64,000 nucleotides of DNA from Candidatus Pantoea soli. Its GTDB lineage: Bacteria; Pseudomonadota; Gammaproteobacteria; Enterobacterales; Enterobacteriaceae. Under the pieces are notes generated by a model. The model ran no database searches, was not told where the DNA came from, and worked only from the letters and a program-made list of their open reading frames with translations. The first letter of the stretch is position 1, and each line of letters begins with the position of its first letter. The DNA lies in NCBI RefSeq assembly GCF_007833795.1, contig NZ_CP032702.1, positions 868,001-932,000 of the forward strand, read 5' to 3'. Below, in pieces: positions 49,438 through 59,509 of this stretch. The position numbers and the translations under genes were made by a program.

Positions 49438-49647
49438 ACCCGACTCCTTCAGCCGCTTTTCTGTGAAACGAAAACAGCGGTAATGTGTTCCTTTTTCGAT
49501 CCAGTATAGCTAAACGCGTTAAACGTCAATTATCAGCCTGAGCGGGTTTTTTGCCCGAACGCGCGCCAGATACGGCGCAGCACGCCCTGTTGCTGCACAA
49601 TCTGGGCTAAACTGTGCGGCACCATCACACTGAGGAGCCCTCTATCT

Positions 49648-49833
49648 ATGAATACTGACATTGCCCATCCGGCAAGTAGCCCGAAACAAGCCGCTCTGCA
49701 GCTGGTCATTGAGCTGGTGCGCGCCGGTAAACTGAGCCCGCTGCACGGCGACGCCTCAAACATGATTTCCATCTACGAGCAGTTCAAGGCGCACTTTGAG
49801 GCCGACAAGCAGAAAGATTCTGCCATTTCCTGA
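49648..49833 (+). CDS. conserved-looking small protein of unknown function
   Basis: A 61-residue protein, mostly helical and mixed charge (ALQLVIELVRAGKLSP, NMISIYEQFKAHFEADK). A GAGGAG site lies upstream of the ATG, though with somewhat long spacing. There are no signal or membrane features. It stands between a minus-strand lipoprotein gene and the PTS operon, with its own short transcription unit. I cannot assign a function. Confidence 0.6.
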   Translation: MNTDIAHPASSPKQAALQLVIELVRAGKLSPLHGDASNMISIYEQFKAHFEADKQKDSAIS

Positions 49834-49981
49834 TTTTCCCTGCCTCATCACGGCGTGCTGCGGCACGCCGCTGTCCCGAACGATTCTCCGCGTTTCGCAT
49901 AATCTCTCTGCTTTACTATTGCATCACGAATAAATTTCCATGCCGGTGTTTGATATTTCTCACAAATACTTAAACCAAATC

Positions 49982-49995
49982 TGAAACCGGTTGCA
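49982..49995. promoter_or_regulatory. AscG-type LacI-family operator
   Basis: TGAAACCGGTTGCA differs at one position from the perfect palindrome TGAAACCGGTTTCA recognised by AscG-like repressors. It lies 55 bases before the first PTS gene, and an AscG-like repressor gene ends the cluster. Confidence 0.72.
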
Positions 49996-50049
49996 GAAAA
50001 TCTTTGTCCTGTGTATTCGTTAATTAAACCTCACTGAAAGGAACGCATC

Positions 50050-50358
50050 ATGCCAAAGATTTTACTCTGCTGTGCCGCCGGAATGTCCACCAGCATGGTG
50101 GTGCAAAAGATGGAAAAAGCCGCAAAGGAGAAGGGCGTGGATGTCGAGATAAAAGCTGTTGGAATTGAAGAATTTAACGACGAGATTCCCCACTGCGACT
50201 GCTGCCTGCTTGGGCCGCAGATTAAATACAAAATGGCCGACTTCCAGCCGGTGGCGCAGCAGCTAAATAAACCGATTTCGGTCATAAATAGCATGGATTA
50301 CGGCATGATGAATGGCGCGAAAATATTAGATGATTCACTGAAGCTGATTCACGCCTGA
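50050..50358 (+). CDS. PTS lactose/cellobiose-family IIB component
   Basis: A 102-residue cytoplasmic IIB protein. The phospho-cysteine is Cys8 or 7 in the loop KILLCCAAGMSTSMVV; in family members it is the first cysteine before the AAGMST stretch. The rest matches ChbB/CelA proteins (LLGPQIKYKMADF). It takes phosphate from IIA and passes it to sugar bound by IIC. It is the first gene of a PTS-glucosidase operon with an AscG-type operator upstream. Confidence 0.92.
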   Translation: MPKILLCCAAGMSTSMVVQKMEKAAKEKGVDVEIKAVGIEEFNDEIPHCDCCLLGPQIKYKMADFQPVAQQLNKPISVINSMDYGMMNGAKILDDSLKLIHA

Positions 50359-50446
50359 CGCTTAACCTGACCGCAGAATAAAAGGTTTCGCCTGTGACAG
50401 TGTTCACAGGCGTATTCTTCTGTTGCCTGATGCAAGGAACTTCCCG

Positions 50447-51763
50447 ATGAGCAGCATGAGTGAATCGTTATTTGGTGTCATCGAAAACCGTATCAGTCCG
50501 CTGGCCGGACGGCTCTCCAGCCAGCGCCACGTCATTGCTATTCGCGACGGGTTTATCGCGTCCATGCCGTTTCTGATCGTCGGCTCGTTCATGCTGCTGT
50601 TTGCGCATCCGCCGTTTGCCGCTGACAGCACATGGGCCTTTGCGCAGTGGTGGCTGGGCATGGTGAAAGTGCACGAAGCGCAGATCATGATGCCGTACAA
50701 CATGACCATGGGGATTATGGCGCTCTATATCGCCAGCGCCATCGCTTATAACCTGGCGAACAGCTACAAGATGAACGGCTTTATGGCAGCCAGCCTGTCG
50801 CTGATGGCGTTTCTGGTGGTAGCCGCCCCGCAGAGTAATAACGGGCTGCCGGTCGGATCGCTGGGCGGTGAAGGCATTTTCACCGCGATTCTGGTCGCGC
50901 TGTATGCCACCGAGCTGATGCATTTTCTGCAAAAGCGCAACATTGGCTTCAAACTGCCGGAGCAGGTGCCGCCAAAAATCCGCCAGTCGTTTGATCTGCT
51001 GATCCCCATCATTGCCATTTTCATCACGCTGTTTCCGCTCAGCCTGTGGGTGCAGGCGCAGTTTGGCATGCTGCTGCCGCAGGCAATCATGGCCATTTTT
51101 GCGCCGGTGATCTCCGCTTCAGATTCGCTGCCGGCGGTGCTGGTGGCAGTGCTGCTGTGCCATATGCTGTGGTTCGCCGGTATTCACGGCGCGGTGATCG
51201 TGGGCGGTATTCTGCAGGCCTTCTGGCTGACCAACCTGGGTCTGAACCAGCAGGCGCTGAACGCCGGTGAGCCGGTCAGCCATGTCTTTATTGAGCCGTT
51301 CTGGCAATTCTTTATCGTGATTGGCGGTTCCGGTTCCACGCTGGGCCTGGTGCTGCTCTACCTGCGCAGTCAGTCAGCACACCTGCGCACCATCGGTAAG
51401 CTGAGCATTGTGCCTGGCATGTTTAACATCAACGAGCCGGTGATCTTTGGCTCACCGGTGGTGATGAACCCGATTCTGTTTATCCCGTTCATCTGCGCGC
51501 CGCTGGTCAATGCGGTGATTGCCTGGACCGCCACCAAAACCAACCTGATTAACCACGTCATTTCGCTGGCGCCCTGGACCACGCCTGCGCCCATCGGTGC
51601 CGCCTGGTCTACCGGCTGGGACTGGCGGGTGATTGTGCTGATTGCCGTGCTGGTGGGAATTGCCACGCTGATTTATTACCCGTTTTTCAAAATGTATGAG
51701 CGGCAGCTGCTGCAGCAGGAGCAGGAACAGGCCGCCGCCGCGCAACCGGTGAAGGAGGCATGA
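50447..51763 (+). CDS. PTS lactose/cellobiose-family IIC component
   Basis: A 438-residue integral membrane permease of the cellobiose/diacetylchitobiose IIC family with about ten helices. RHVIAIRDGFIASMPFLIVG near the N-terminus and PGMFNINEPVIFGSPVVMNP are signature segments; the Glu in NEP takes part in sugar binding. The ATG at 50447 follows GGAAC; eight extra codons from 50423 are open but poorly supported. The gene stop overlaps the IIA start. Confidence 0.92.
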   Translation: MSSMSESLFGVIENRISPLAGRLSSQRHVIAIRDGFIASMPFLIVGSFMLLFAHPPFAADSTWAFAQWWLGMVKVHEAQIMMPYNMTMGIMALYIASAIAYNLANSYKMNGFMAASLSLMAFLVVAAPQSNNGLPVGSLGGEGIFTAILVALYATELMHFLQKRNIGFKLPEQVPPKIRQSFDLLIPIIAIFITLFPLSLWVQAQFGMLLPQAIMAIFAPVISASDSLPAVLVAVLLCHMLWFAGIHGAVIVGGILQAFWLTNLGLNQQALNAGEPVSHVFIEPFWQFFIVIGGSGSTLGLVLLYLRSQSAHLRTIGKLSIVPGMFNINEPVIFGSPVVMNPILFIPFICAPLVNAVIAWTATKTNLINHVISLAPWTTPAPIGAAWSTGWDWRVIVLIAVLVGIATLIYYPFFKMYERQLLQQEQEQAAAAQPVKEA

Positions 51764-52077
51764 TGGAAATTGATGAAAGCACGGTGATGGAATTGATTAT
51801 TCAGGCGGGCGAAGCGCGCTCCTGTTCGATGGAAGCGCTGCGGGCTGCGCGCCGGCAGGACTGGTCGCACGCCGACGCCATGCTGACCGAAGCCAGCGAG
51901 GCGGCCCGGGCGGCACACCGCATTCAGACGGCGCTGATCGGCGCGGACGAAGGCTGCGGCAAAATTCCGGTCAACCTGATCATGGTGCACGCACAGGATC
52001 ATCTGATGAATGCGATGCTGTGCCGTGAACTGGCGGAAGAGATTATTCAGCTGCGGCGCGAACTGGCTGCACGTTAA
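51763..52077 (+). CDS. PTS lactose/cellobiose-family IIA component
   Basis: A 104-residue three-helix IIA protein. The phosphorylated histidine is in LIMVHAQDHLMNAM. The N-terminus is MEIDESTVMELIIQAGEARS, as in ChbA/CelC relatives. Two ATGs overlap the IIC stop (51760 and 51763); 51763 has better spacing from AAGGAGG. The order IIB-IIC-IIA followed by a glycoside hydrolase is the usual cel/chb-type arrangement. Confidence 0.92.
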   Translation: MEIDESTVMELIIQAGEARSCSMEALRAARRQDWSHADAMLTEASEAARAAHRIQTALIGADEGCGKIPVNLIMVHAQDHLMNAMLCRELAEEIIQLRRELAAR

Positions 52078-53529
<1,452 letters not shown>

Positions 53530-53535
53530 GCGATC

Positions 53536-53563
53536 AGGCGGCACCTTACCCGGTGTCGCCTTT
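53536..53563 (+). terminator. terminator of the PTS-glucosidase operon
   Basis: GGCGGCACC (53537-53545) / GGTGTCGCC (53552-53560), with one G-T mismatch at the centre of the stem, is followed by TTTAT. It lies between the convergent glucosidase and repressor genes. Confidence 0.7.
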
Positions 53564-53577
53564 ATCTGAGCGGGCAC

Positions 53578-54615
53578 TCAGCCGGAAGCGGGGCGGCCGG
53601 CGGTAGCAAACGGGCCGTCTGCCACCGAGGCGCGCTCAATCAGGCGCCCGCTGAACGGCGGCAGCGGGGCGACCGTTTCGCCTTCCAGCATGGCCACCAG
53701 CTGTGCCAGCGTATGCTGAATCATCTCTGCTACCGGAACGTGCACCGTGGTCAGCGGTGGCAGGAAAAACTCCGCCATGCGAATGTCATCAAACCCCAGC
53801 AGCGACACCTCCTGCGGCAGCCGTTTGCCGGCGGCATGCAGCGCCAGCGCCGCGCCAATCGCCATATCATCATTACTCGCCATCAGCGCGCTGAACGGCA
53901 CGCCGGACGCCAGCAGCTGACGGGTAGCCTGCTGACCGCTTTCCGGTGTCCAGGCACCGGCGCAGACCCGCGCCGGCTCAAACGGCAGGCCATGGTTCGC
54001 CAGCGCCTGCTGATAGCCGGCCAGACGCGCGGCGGCGGTGGGAGAACCGGCCAGCCCGGTGATAAAGGCAATGTCATGATGGCCGCGCTGAATCAGATAA
54101 TCCACAGCGTCGCAGGTGTTCTGCTGGTGGGTGGCCCAGACGCAGTGCCCGGCGTGCTGCGTAAGCTGGCGATTAACCACCATAATCGGAACATCATGCT
54201 GTTCAATGATCGCTTCCAGCGCCGCCGTGTCCAGAAAGCGCGGATAAATGATGATGGCGTCGCAGCGCAAATCCAGCAGGAATTCAATGGCCGCGCGCTC
54301 GTCGTCAGCGCTGGTTTTACCGTCGGCCAGAATCAGCTGACGCCCGTAGTTATTGGTCAGGGTCGCGGTCTGATACAGCAACTCACTGAAGTAGGGGCCA
54401 TTGAAGAGTGAGTGGGTCACGATCAGGCCAATGTTCTGCGATTTCTGCGTGGCAAGGCTGCGCGCCAGCAGGTTAGGGCGGTAGCCGGTCTCTTCAATCG
54501 CCTGAAATACCTTTTGCTGCGTGGTTTTACTGACGTAACGGTTACCCGCCAGTACGCGCGACACGGTGGCTTTCGAAACGCCCGCCTTACGGGCTACGTC
54601 CAGCATGGTAATCAT
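53578..54615 (-). CDS. LacI-family repressor, AscG-like
   Basis: A 345-residue LacI/GalR regulator. The HTH is MLDVARKAGVSKATVSRVLA with the hinge NRYVSKTTQQKVFQAIEETG. The sugar-binding domain has GYRPNLLARSLATQKSQ and SALMASNDDMAIGAALALH, closely following E. coli AscG. The start at 54615 is chosen because the HTH begins at once; an ATG at 54633 adds six residues. It is convergent with the glucosidase and most likely represses the PTS operon through the TGAAACCGGTTGCA site at 49982. Confidence 0.9.
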   Translation of the reverse strand: MITMLDVARKAGVSKATVSRVLAGNRYVSKTTQQKVFQAIEETGYRPNLLARSLATQKSQNIGLIVTHSLFNGPYFSELLYQTATLTNNYGRQLILADGKTSADDERAAIEFLLDLRCDAIIIYPRFLDTAALEAIIEQHDVPIMVVNRQLTQHAGHCVWATHQQNTCDAVDYLIQRGHHDIAFITGLAGSPTAAARLAGYQQALANHGLPFEPARVCAGAWTPESGQQATRQLLASGVPFSALMASNDDMAIGAALALHAAGKRLPQEVSLLGFDDIRMAEFFLPPLTTVHVPVAEMIQHTLAQLVAMLEGETVAPLPPFSGRLIERASVADGPFATAGRPASG

Positions 54616-54709
54616 TAACGTTACGCCCATCATTCCTGAATGCTTAAAAAGCGATAGTACCTGAAATCACTGGCAAATTAAGCGGGGCAGCCAGAAACAG
54701 TGAAGGCGA

Positions 54710-55357
54710 TCAGGCGTAAAACCAGGCGGGCAGAATCGCGATCAGATTATTCAGCGTATGCAGGAAAATCGGCAGCGCGAGGCTGTTACTGCGCAGGCGC
54801 GCATAGCACAGCAGCAGGGAGAACAGCGTCAGCGCGACGATGGTTTCCCAGTGCACATACTGCGTGTGCAGGGCGGCAAACAGCAGGGAAGTGAGCAGCA
54901 TGCAGGCAAAGCGGCTTTTCGGTGCCCACAGCAGAAACGCCTGCAGCAGAAAGCCGCGGAACAGCACTTCCTCAAACACCGGAGCCAGTAACACGGCGGT
55001 CAGCAGCAAAATCAGCATGGAGCTGCGCCCCTGCTGGCTCTGCGCAATCAGCCAGCCTTCCGGCTGTAAAAACTGCGTTTGTGCCACCATCAGCACAAAC
55101 AGCGCGCCGATAAACAGCAGCGCCTGACCCGGCCGCAGGAACCCCAGCGGAATATCGCTGCGGCGCTGGCAGTAAAAACGGTACAGCGGGTAGATCACCG
55201 CAAATTCAAACAGGCACAGCACCGGCACCAGCAAGCCGTTATTGCGCAGCGCCCCGTAGTTGGGAAACAGCGTAATCAGCATGGTCACGAGGTAATAGAC
55301 AACAAAGCTACCCACATAAAATAGCGTTAACGTAACTTTGTCGGATTGGGTGTCCAT
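54710..55357 (-). CDS. CPBP (CAAX-like) intramembrane metalloprotease
   Basis: A 215-residue polytopic membrane protein with about six helices. The ABI/CPBP active-site motifs are visible: APVFEEVLFRGFLLQ (EExxxR), then FAALHTQYV and LHTLNNLIA, with the conserved His and Asn. In bacteria such proteins are membrane proteases or immunity factors, and most have no known substrate. The start at 55357 aligns with the first hydrophobic segment; a longer frame to 55438 adds 27 residues without a ribosome site. It is divergent from the GGDEF/EAL gene. Confidence 0.85.
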   Translation of the reverse strand: MDTQSDKVTLTLFYVGSFVVYYLVTMLITLFPNYGALRNNGLLVPVLCLFEFAVIYPLYRFYCQRRSDIPLGFLRPGQALLFIGALFVLMVAQTQFLQPEGWLIAQSQQGRSSMLILLLTAVLLAPVFEEVLFRGFLLQAFLLWAPKSRFACMLLTSLLFAALHTQYVHWETIVALTLFSLLLCYARLRSNSLALPIFLHTLNNLIAILPAWFYA

Positions 55358-55463
55358 AGGCGACTCAGCGGGCAGAGGAAGACGCATAGTAGCAACGGCG
55401 ATCAAGCCTGTCGAGCAGCGTTGCCAGACATTTCTCACTGCTTAAATATTCCGCCATCAGAAC

Positions 55464-55490
55464 TAAATCTGCCGCCTGCTGCGCCGATAA
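55464..55490 (+). promoter_or_regulatory. sigma-28 (FliA) promoter of the GGDEF/EAL gene
   Basis: TAAATCTG (55464-55471), an 11-base spacer and a perfect GCCGATAA (55483-55490) match TAAAGTTT-N11-GCCGATAA with three differences in the weakly conserved half. It lies 86 bases before the ATG and places a c-di-GMP gene in the flagellar regulon, as known for yhjH. Confidence 0.78.
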
Positions 55491-55575
55491 CCGATAAAAC
55501 AATGACAGGTCTGCGTGGCCCGCTGCGGCACACGCGACTCTTTTTTTTATTGCCTCTGTTTCGCGAGCAAGACGC

Positions 55576-58164
55576 ATGAATGTTGAGTATCACCGGCACG
55601 CCACGCTGCCTGCCAGGGTCAATATGGAAGCACAGACGGTACGCATCACGCGGCGCAGTTTGCGTGCGCTGACCGCGCTGCTGTCTGGCGTGATGCTGCT
55701 TTGCATACTGCTGGTGCTGATCATTGCCCACCGGCAGAACGCAGAAGCCATGCATCAGGATGAAAGCCTGCTGCGTCAGGCATGGCATATGCGGCAGCAG
55801 GCGCTGCTGACCAACGTACACGATTACGCCAGCTGGGGCGAAGCGTGGGAAAACCTGCATCTCACGGTCAATAAAGCCTGGGCGTGGGATGAAGAGAACG
55901 TGGGCGCCGGCCTCTATACCGAATACCACTACGACGGCGTGTTTGTGGTGAACGGACAGGACCAGACGCGCTACGCCGTGGTGCGCGGCGCGCTGTCGGA
56001 TGACTCACTGCAACGCTGGCTGGGGGACCGTAGTGCCGCGCTGCTGGGGGCGGCACGGCAGCAGCCGCAGGGTGTGGTGCGTAACGTGCTGATTGATCAT
56101 CAGCCGGCCATCGTGGCGGCGATCCCCATCAGTCGGGGCAAAATGCACAGCCTGCCCGGGATACCGGGGCCGCCGTCGGTCATGATTTTCGTCGATATTT
56201 ATACGCCGGATAAACTGCTGGCGCTGGGCAAAGGGCTCAACGTACAGCGGCCGCGTGCGGCCAGCAGCCTGAGCGACGGACTGGAAGCCCCGCGTCTGGT
56301 GGAGCCCGCGCTGGGCGATCGGCCAGTCGTGATTCGCTGGCAGGCGCGCCAGCCGGGTAAGGGGCTGATCTGGCTGGTGATGCCGTTGCTGATCTTTACC
56401 GCGCTGGCCATTGCGCTGGTGACGCGGCGGGTGATCCGCCATGCGCTGCACAATGCGGTGGTCTCTGACCGGCGCTTTGAAATGCTGACTATCAGCCAGC
56501 GCGAGCTGGCCAACAGCGAAGAGCGTTTTCGCGACCTGGCCGAAGCCGCCTCCGACTGGATTTGGGAAATCGATGAGCATGGCCGTCTCTGCTATCTTTC
56601 GGCCCGCTTTACCCGCGTCACCGGCCACGATGTGCACCGCTGGCTGGGACGGCATCTGGATCAGCTGCTGAGTCATCCCAGCCATTCGCTGGTGGCATGG
56701 CTGCAGCGCCAGAGCGACGAAGCCCAGCAGTTGCCGCTGCGCTGCCAGTTCCTTTCCCTTTCTGGCGAGCGGCGTATCGGCCAGCTGGCGGCGAAAGCGA
56801 TCCGCCGCAACGGCCTGCGTACCGGCTTTCGCGGCACGGTATCGGATATCACGCATGAAGTGGATGCCGAAGCGCGGATTCAGTTTCTGTCACGCCACGA
56901 TATGCTGACCGGGCTGGCGAACCGCATGCAGCTGCAGGAGTTCCTGACCAGCCATCTGGAGCAGGTCACGGAAGAGGATCCGCTCTATCTGATCAGTTTT
57001 GATATCGATCAGTTCAGGCCGATCAACGACACCTGGGGCCATACGGTAGGGGATGACGTGCTGAATCAGATCTCTCAGCGTCTGCAAAATCTCACCGGTC
57101 CGGCAGAGCTGGCGGCCCGCCTGGGCGGTGATGAGTTTATCGTGATACTGCGCGAGCGTACCCGGGCGGCGGTGGAGCACCGCTGCCGCGCCCTGCAGCA
57201 TGCGTTGCATCAGCCGATTATCTGCGGCTCTCATCAGCTGAGCCTCACCGCCAGCATGGGCATTGTCTGCGCACCGCTGGATGCGGCGCAGCCGGAAGCG
57301 CTGCTGCGCGTGGCGGACATTGCGCTGGGCCAGGCCCGCAGCGCCGGGCGCGATCGCTGGGTCTGGTACTCCACCGATATGGCCAGCCAGATGCAGTCGA
57401 AACGCGATATGGTGCAGGCGATCGAAACGGCGCTGCAGAGCGGTGCCTTTACGCTGCATTACCAGCCGCGCTATCAGCTGCAGAGCGGCAAGCTGGCGGG
57501 CGCCGAGGCGCTGATCCGCTGGCAGGTGGACGATAAACACTGGATCACGCCGGATCGCTTTATTCCGCTGGCCGAAGAGAATGGGCTAATCGCGGCGATC
57601 AGCGACTGGGTGCTGATGCGCGCCTGCGCCGATGCGCGCAGCTGGGGGGATCCGCGCTATGTCTCGGTGAATATTTCGCCGGTTGAGTTTCACAATACCG
57701 ATCTGGTGGCGCGGGTGGCGCATGCGCTGGATGAGACCGGCCTGCCGGCGACGCGGCTGGAGCTGGAGATCACCGAAAACGTAACCTTTGAAGATCCGGA
57801 CCGTGCGCTGGAGATCATGCAGGGGCTGCGGGCGCTGGGCGTACGGCTGACGGTAGACGACTTCGGCACCGGCTATGCCGCGCTGGGCTATCTGAAAACC
57901 TTCCCGTTTAACGGCCTGAAAATTGATCGCTCGTGGATGAAGGATTTCCCGGAATCGAAACAGGCGCAGTCGGTGGTGGCAGGGATTGTCGGACTGGCGC
58001 GCGCGTTTGCGCTGACGATCACGGCAGAGGGGATAGAAACAGAAGCGCAGCTGAACGAACTGAAAGCGCTCTCCTGCGAAGAGGGGCAGGGCTACTTCCT
58101 CGGGCGACCAATGCCGCTGGCGGCGTTCAGTGCGCAACTGATTCAGGAACAAACGAAAGCTTAG
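55576..58164 (+). CDS. membrane CHASE4-PAS-GGDEF-EAL cyclic-di-GMP protein
   Basis: An 862-residue signalling protein. TM1 is at about 32-52, a periplasmic CHASE4 domain follows (VHDYASWGEAWENL near 80-94) and TM2 is at about 262-282. PAS (FRDLAEAASDWIWEIDEHG), GGDEF (intact RLGGDEF at 515-521, FDIDQFRPIND before it) and EAL (EAL at 644-646, DDFGTGYAALGY, EGIETEAQ, QGYFLGRPMP) come after. Both output domains keep catalytic residues, so it could make and degrade c-di-GMP. The sigma-28 promoter suggests it sets c-di-GMP during motility. A second ATG at 55624 is an alternative start. Confidence 0.93.
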   Translation: MNVEYHRHATLPARVNMEAQTVRITRRSLRALTALLSGVMLLCILLVLIIAHRQNAEAMHQDESLLRQAWHMRQQALLTNVHDYASWGEAWENLHLTVNKAWAWDEENVGAGLYTEYHYDGVFVVNGQDQTRYAVVRGALSDDSLQRWLGDRSAALLGAARQQPQGVVRNVLIDHQPAIVAAIPISRGKMHSLPGIPGPPSVMIFVDIYTPDKLLALGKGLNVQRPRAASSLSDGLEAPRLVEPALGDRPVVIRWQARQPGKGLIWLVMPLLIFTALAIALVTRRVIRHALHNAVVSDRRFEMLTISQRELANSEERFRDLAEAASDWIWEIDEHGRLCYLSARFTRVTGHDVHRWLGRHLDQLLSHPSHSLVAWLQRQSDEAQQLPLRCQFLSLSGERRIGQLAAKAIRRNGLRTGFRGTVSDITHEVDAEARIQFLSRHDMLTGLANRMQLQEFLTSHLEQVTEEDPLYLISFDIDQFRPINDTWGHTVGDDVLNQISQRLQNLTGPAELAARLGGDEFIVILRERTRAAVEHRCRALQHALHQPIICGSHQLSLTASMGIVCAPLDAAQPEALLRVADIALGQARSAGRDRWVWYSTDMASQMQSKRDMVQAIETALQSGAFTLHYQPRYQLQSGKLAGAEALIRWQVDDKHWITPDRFIPLAEENGLIAAISDWVLMRACADARSWGDPRYVSVNISPVEFHNTDLVARVAHALDETGLPATRLELEITENVTFEDPDRALEIMQGLRALGVRLTVDDFGTGYAALGYLKTFPFNGLKIDRSWMKDFPESKQAQSVVAGIVGLARAFALTITAEGIETEAQLNELKALSCEEGQGYFLGRPMPLAAFSAQLIQEQTKA

Positions 58165-58226
58165 CGAACCTGCAGGGCGACAAGCGTCATCAGGATGGCG
58201 AAGCCAATAAAGATAGCCAGTTCCAT
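58161..58226 (-). CDS. 21-residue single-span membrane peptide
   Basis: The tiny frame reads MELAIFIGFAILMTLVALQV plus a final Arg: an acidic residue, then an unbroken hydrophobic helix, then a basic end, the plan of small bacterial membrane proteins. A perfect AGGAGG lies five bases before the ATG (a second ATG three bases upstream is too close). Just upstream, CCTAAGA / TCTTAGG (58235-58252) forms a 7-bp hairpin that includes part of the ribosome site. The stop overlaps the GGDEF/EAL stop on the other strand. Expression is unproven; the ribosome site makes it likely. Confidence 0.55.
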   Translation of the reverse strand: MELAIFIGFAILMTLVALQVR

Positions 58227-58435
58227 CATTACCTCCTAAGAATAATCTTAGGTAATTCTAATTCCGCAAACGGGAATTTTTGGACAGAGCGTGCGATTTT
58301 TCTGAGAAAACGCAGTGGAAAATCGCGCGGCTTTACACTCTGACGCAGAGAATCTTCGGCAAAAATTTCCCTGGCACCGGCGGCTTTTGTTACGATTTAC
58401 CTGTTGGTTATTATTTTATCCAGGAGGAAAATTTC

Positions 58436-58735
58436 GTGACCCATTATGGAAAAGCACTGCTGATCACAGCGATGTTTGCCTTAACTGCCTGCCAGTCTGC
58501 CAGCAAAACGGATAGCCACGCGGCTGCCACTCAGGCACCGGAAAACGATCAGTGTGGCGCATCGCAGTATCAGCACTATGTTGGCCAGCCGCTGAAAGCG
58601 CTCGATAACCAGCGGTTTGCCGTGCCGGTGCGCGCCATTCCGTGGAACGGCGCTGCCACCATGGATTTCAATCTGCGTCGTCTGAATTTCCTTGGCGATC
58701 AGAGCGGTAAAATTGATAAGGTTTACTGCGGATAA
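58436..58735 (+). CDS. I78-family peptidase-inhibitor lipoprotein (putative)
   Basis: A 99-residue lipoprotein: MTHYGKALLITAMFALTAC with the lipidated cysteine at residue 19. The mature part has CGASQYQHYVGQPLKAL and the C-terminal LRRLNFLGDQSGKIDKVYCG, the pattern of the I78 inhibitor family (Cys pair, VGQ and RLN-x-x-x-D-x-x-G-x-I). GTG is the start at 58436, as AGGAGG lies ten bases upstream and the lipobox requires it. Members probably protect the envelope from serine proteases; the target is unknown. Confidence 0.75.
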   Translation: MTHYGKALLITAMFALTACQSASKTDSHAAATQAPENDQCGASQYQHYVGQPLKALDNQRFAVPVRAIPWNGAATMDFNLRRLNFLGDQSGKIDKVYCG

Positions 58736-58845
58736 CACGAAACAGACACTGCATTGTCATCGCGCTGTCACAGCGTCGGGCGAGGATAGCTGCGCATTAC
58801 GAAGATTTCCTCGTCACTCTCGAATATGCAATGCTCGTCTTGTTT

Positions 58846-58871
58846 ATTCCCGCTCCGGCGGGAATTTTTTT
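58846..58871 (+). terminator. terminator upstream of the periplasmic protein gene
   Basis: ATTCCCGC (58846-58853) / GCGGGAAT (58858-58865) with a four-base loop is followed by seven T. It ends the lipoprotein transcript. Confidence 0.88.
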
Positions 58872-58920
58872 ATCTGCGCCACAGGAAAACCCCCCGGCGC
58901 ACCACAAACAAGGAGTGAAG

Positions 58921-59238
58921 ATGAAAAACGTCGTAAAAGGTTTACTGCTGACCCTGCTGCTCAGCCCGCTGGCGCAGGCTTCCAGTGAAGAAGCCTGGCA
59001 GCAAAACGCCCGCAACGGCCAGCAGGCGTGCCTGAAAGCCAGCGGTCTGAAGGCCGCCAGCATTGTCGGTAAGCCGGTACAGTATGATGACAGCGTCGGT
59101 TACGACGCGCTGTTGCTGGAAGGGCGCTATCCGCAAAAGCACATGAAAAACCAGAAGGGCCGTGAGCTGTGCCTGTATCAGCGCCAGAGCGGCAAAGCGG
59201 TGGTCAGCGAAGCCGACCAGCTGCGCGTCGCGCAGTAA
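58921..59238 (+). CDS. small periplasmic protein of unknown function
   Basis: A 105-residue protein with a cleavable signal peptide (MKNVVKGLLLTLLLSPLAQA) and a basic, mostly polar mature domain with two cysteines (QQACLKASG and RELCLYQRQ) that may form a disulfide. AAGGAG lies upstream of the ATG. It follows the lipoprotein gene but is separated by a terminator. I do not recognise the family. Confidence 0.7.
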   Translation: MKNVVKGLLLTLLLSPLAQASSEEAWQQNARNGQQACLKASGLKAASIVGKPVQYDDSVGYDALLLEGRYPQKHMKNQKGRELCLYQRQSGKAVVSEADQLRVAQ

Positions 59239-59257
59239 GCCGTTATGGGCCGGGCCG

Positions 59258-59509
59258 CTATTTCTGCGGCCCGCTCTCCATCAGCTGTGAGAGCAGGTTG
59301 CGGTAACTCTGTAAACGCTGTTCATCCCCTTCAAACTCCAGTTTGGCGATCACTTTGGCAATCACGGCTTTACTGGTGGCCGGTTGCCCGTCATCCATCA
59401 GCTCGCGCATGATTGCCGCCAGCAGATCGCTCTCATGCGGCACATGCCACGCGGGGGTATTAAAGTAGTCGGTAATCGCCCGACCGGCGCTATTGGAATG
59501 CGTTCTCAT
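59258..59509 (-). CDS. YmgB/AriR-family biofilm and acid-resistance regulator
   Basis: An 83-residue helical protein. The core ESDLLAAIMRELMDDGQPAT, AVIAKVIAKLE and LQSYRNLLSQLM matches the YmgB/AriR family plan of two helices around a short turn, ending in Tyr-Arg-x-x-Leu. The ATG at 59509 has a GGAGG site six bases upstream. Family members dimerise and act in RcsB-linked biofilm, acid and cold responses in E. coli. It is the second family-like gene in this window, longer than the one at 40445. Confidence 0.7.
   Translation of the reverse strand: MRTHSNSAGRAITDYFNTPAWHVPHESDLLAAIMRELMDDGQPATSKAVIAKVIAKLEFEGDEQRLQSYRNLLSQLMESGPQK

Noticed and set aside
49533..49772. A 79-codon minus-strand frame
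   Set aside because: It is antisense to the small plus-strand gene at 49648, which has the better ribosome site.
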